This document shows positions 6,083 to 6,429 of a stretch of 6,429 nt of DNA, piece by piece; positions within the stretch are counted from its first letter, which is position 1, and each line of letters begins with the position of its first letter. This DNA comes from Gammaproteobacteria bacterium (lineage in GTDB: Bacteria > Pseudomonadota > Gammaproteobacteria > Enterobacterales > Alteromonadaceae): positions 1 through 6,429 of the forward strand of contig JAIXSW010000281.1 in NCBI GenBank assembly GCA_027484495.1, given 5' to 3'. Made by a program: the position numbers and the translations under genes. The notes below the pieces were generated by a model. That model was not told the origin of the DNA and made no database searches. It worked only from the letters and a program-made list of their open reading frames with translations.

Positions 6083-6161
6083 TGTACGGCGGCGCTTTGC
6101 TTGCCGATACCTACTGTCTCATTCTGTGAGTAGGTACGCGCAAGCGCAGCGCCGCCGTACA
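6083..6161. repeat. Long imperfect inverted repeat (32-nt arms, 13-nt loop)
   Basis: The left arm (6084-6115) and right arm (6129-6160) match at about 27 of 32 positions. GTACGGCGGCGCT is perfect at the outer end, GCTTGC is perfect in the middle, and TACCTACT is perfect next to the loop. The mismatches cluster in two small internal bulges. A T-A pair at 6083/6161 extends the stem. No T-run follows, so it is not a terminator, and no target-site duplication is visible. Candidates are a dispersed palindromic repeat (REP/MITE-like) or a structured RNA. The stem is seen directly; identity is unknown. Confidence 0.7.
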
Positions 6162-6254
6162 GAAAGTCAGCGCATATCTTTCAAGAGTCAACAACCGGCA
6201 CACAGTGACGATTCAAATGACTCTCAAAACGGTCGGGCGACAACGTTAGCAGGC

Positions 6255-6375
6255 CCTCTGCGGCTTGGTGAAGGCGGGATCTCAGTAAGTCAATCATCTG
6301 ACTTGCTGCCGACTGAACGGGTTTTGCTCTGCAACCCCCGGAAGGCCGCAGAGGTACATACAGGTCTGCGAGACC
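6255..6375 (+). other. Candidate structured RNA: three-way junction plus a 3' hairpin
   Basis: CCTCTGCGGC (6255-6264) pairs perfectly with GCCGCAGAGG (6345-6354), extendable by T-G and T-A pairs, and encloses about 80 nt. Inside are CAGTAAGTCA (6283-6292) / TGACTTGCTG (6299-6308), a 10-bp stem with one wobble, and GGGTT (6319-6323) / AACCC (6333-6337). Together they make a three-way junction. GGTCT-GCG-AGACC (6363-6375) follows. The nesting is compatible with one folded RNA; the plus strand is chosen arbitrarily because DNA stems exist on both. No match to a named riboswitch or RNA family was recognised. Confidence 0.4.
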
Positions 6376-6388
6376 CGGGAGTATTTAC

Positions 6389-6429
6389 GCATTAACCATT
6401 GGGTGTCCTAGCATTAACCGCATTAAACC
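6389..6429. repeat. Three GCATTAA(A)CC repeats at the right edge
   Basis: GCATTAACC occurs at 6389-6397 and 6411-6419, and GCATTAAACC at 6420-6429, the last two abutting. They could be the start of a repeat array or binding sites for the next gene, but the window ends here. Confidence 0.45.

Larger units (their letters stand above)
5848..6429. other. Gene-free, structure-rich region at the right end
   Basis: No convincing coding sequence is seen on either strand. All three minus-strand frames close within about 45 nt of the right edge, so no gene enters from there on that strand. The only sizeable plus frame (6072-6395) starts with TTG, runs through a palindrome, is Arg/Ser-rich and lacks a Shine-Dalgarno. 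The region holds small stems (TGGCGA 5899-5904 with TCGCCA 5934-5939; AGAGTCA 6184-6190 with TGACTCT 6218-6224), a 9-bp direct repeat CGCTCACTC (5969-5977 and 5983-5991), and the larger elements listed separately. It could be an RNA gene, a mobile-element margin or the leader of a gene beyond the window. Confidence 0.6.

Noticed and set aside
6238..6252. Integron attC-like core (GTTAGC)
   Set aside because: GTTAGCA does not satisfy GTTRRRY, and no paired inverse core is placed as an attC would require.
6072..6395. 107-codon open frame on the plus strand
   Set aside because: It starts with TTG without a Shine-Dalgarno, its first third is made by the long palindrome, its composition is Arg/Ser-rich and no family motif is recognisable. 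The RNA/DNA structure explains the region better.
6389..6429. CRISPR array
   Set aside because: The repeats are only 9-10 bp, irregularly spaced and partly abutting, with no spacer-sized intervals and no cas genes in view.

Overview
The window reads as chromosomal DNA of a gammaproteobacterium. The anchor is a conserved neighbourhood also found in E. coli: ygfB-pepP on one strand, diverging from zapA, the 6S RNA gene (ssrS) and the 5-formyl-THF cyclo-ligase gene (fau/ygfA) on the other. The moderate GC content, the 85-residue ZapA and the secreted M28 peptidase next to a CorC/HlyC-family membrane protein suggest an Alteromonadales- or Rheinheimera-like marine or freshwater organism. That genus-level guess is inference only.

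Layout. Positions 1-526 (minus) hold the N-terminal 175 codons of Xaa-Pro aminopeptidase PepP, cut by the window edge. Positions 618-1199 (minus) hold ygfB, separated from pepP by 91 nt that carry four degenerate 15-16 bp repeats and a hairpin. The divergent region 1200-1336 has a good candidate ygfB promoter and a 20-bp near-perfect palindrome. A short zapA lies at 1337-1594. The ssrS gene, about 1632-1812, has an extended -10 promoter just after the zapA stop. The fau gene (1815-2456) starts with TTG only a few bases after the 6S 3' end, and its Shine-Dalgarno lies inside the 6S terminal stem. After an extended -10 promoter comes a CNNM/CBS/CorC-domain membrane protein (2585-3910), closed by a strong terminator at 3978-4010. 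A lipoprotein M28 metallopeptidase with all metal ligands present (4101-5798) ends at a second strong terminator (5825-5847).

The last ~580 nt (5850-6429) have no convincing gene but are rich in structure. They contain a long imperfect hairpin (32-nt arms, 6084-6160), a candidate three-way-junction fold (6255-6354) followed by another hairpin (6363-6375), and three copies of GCATTAA(A)CC at the right edge. This is the least explained part of the window and the best place to look for an undescribed RNA or mobile element.

Functionally the left half is housekeeping: cell division (ZapA), RNA polymerase regulation (6S RNA), folate one-carbon salvage (Fau) and peptide turnover (PepP). The right half is envelope biology: an inner-membrane CorC-like protein and a secreted peptidase, which look like separate transcription units.
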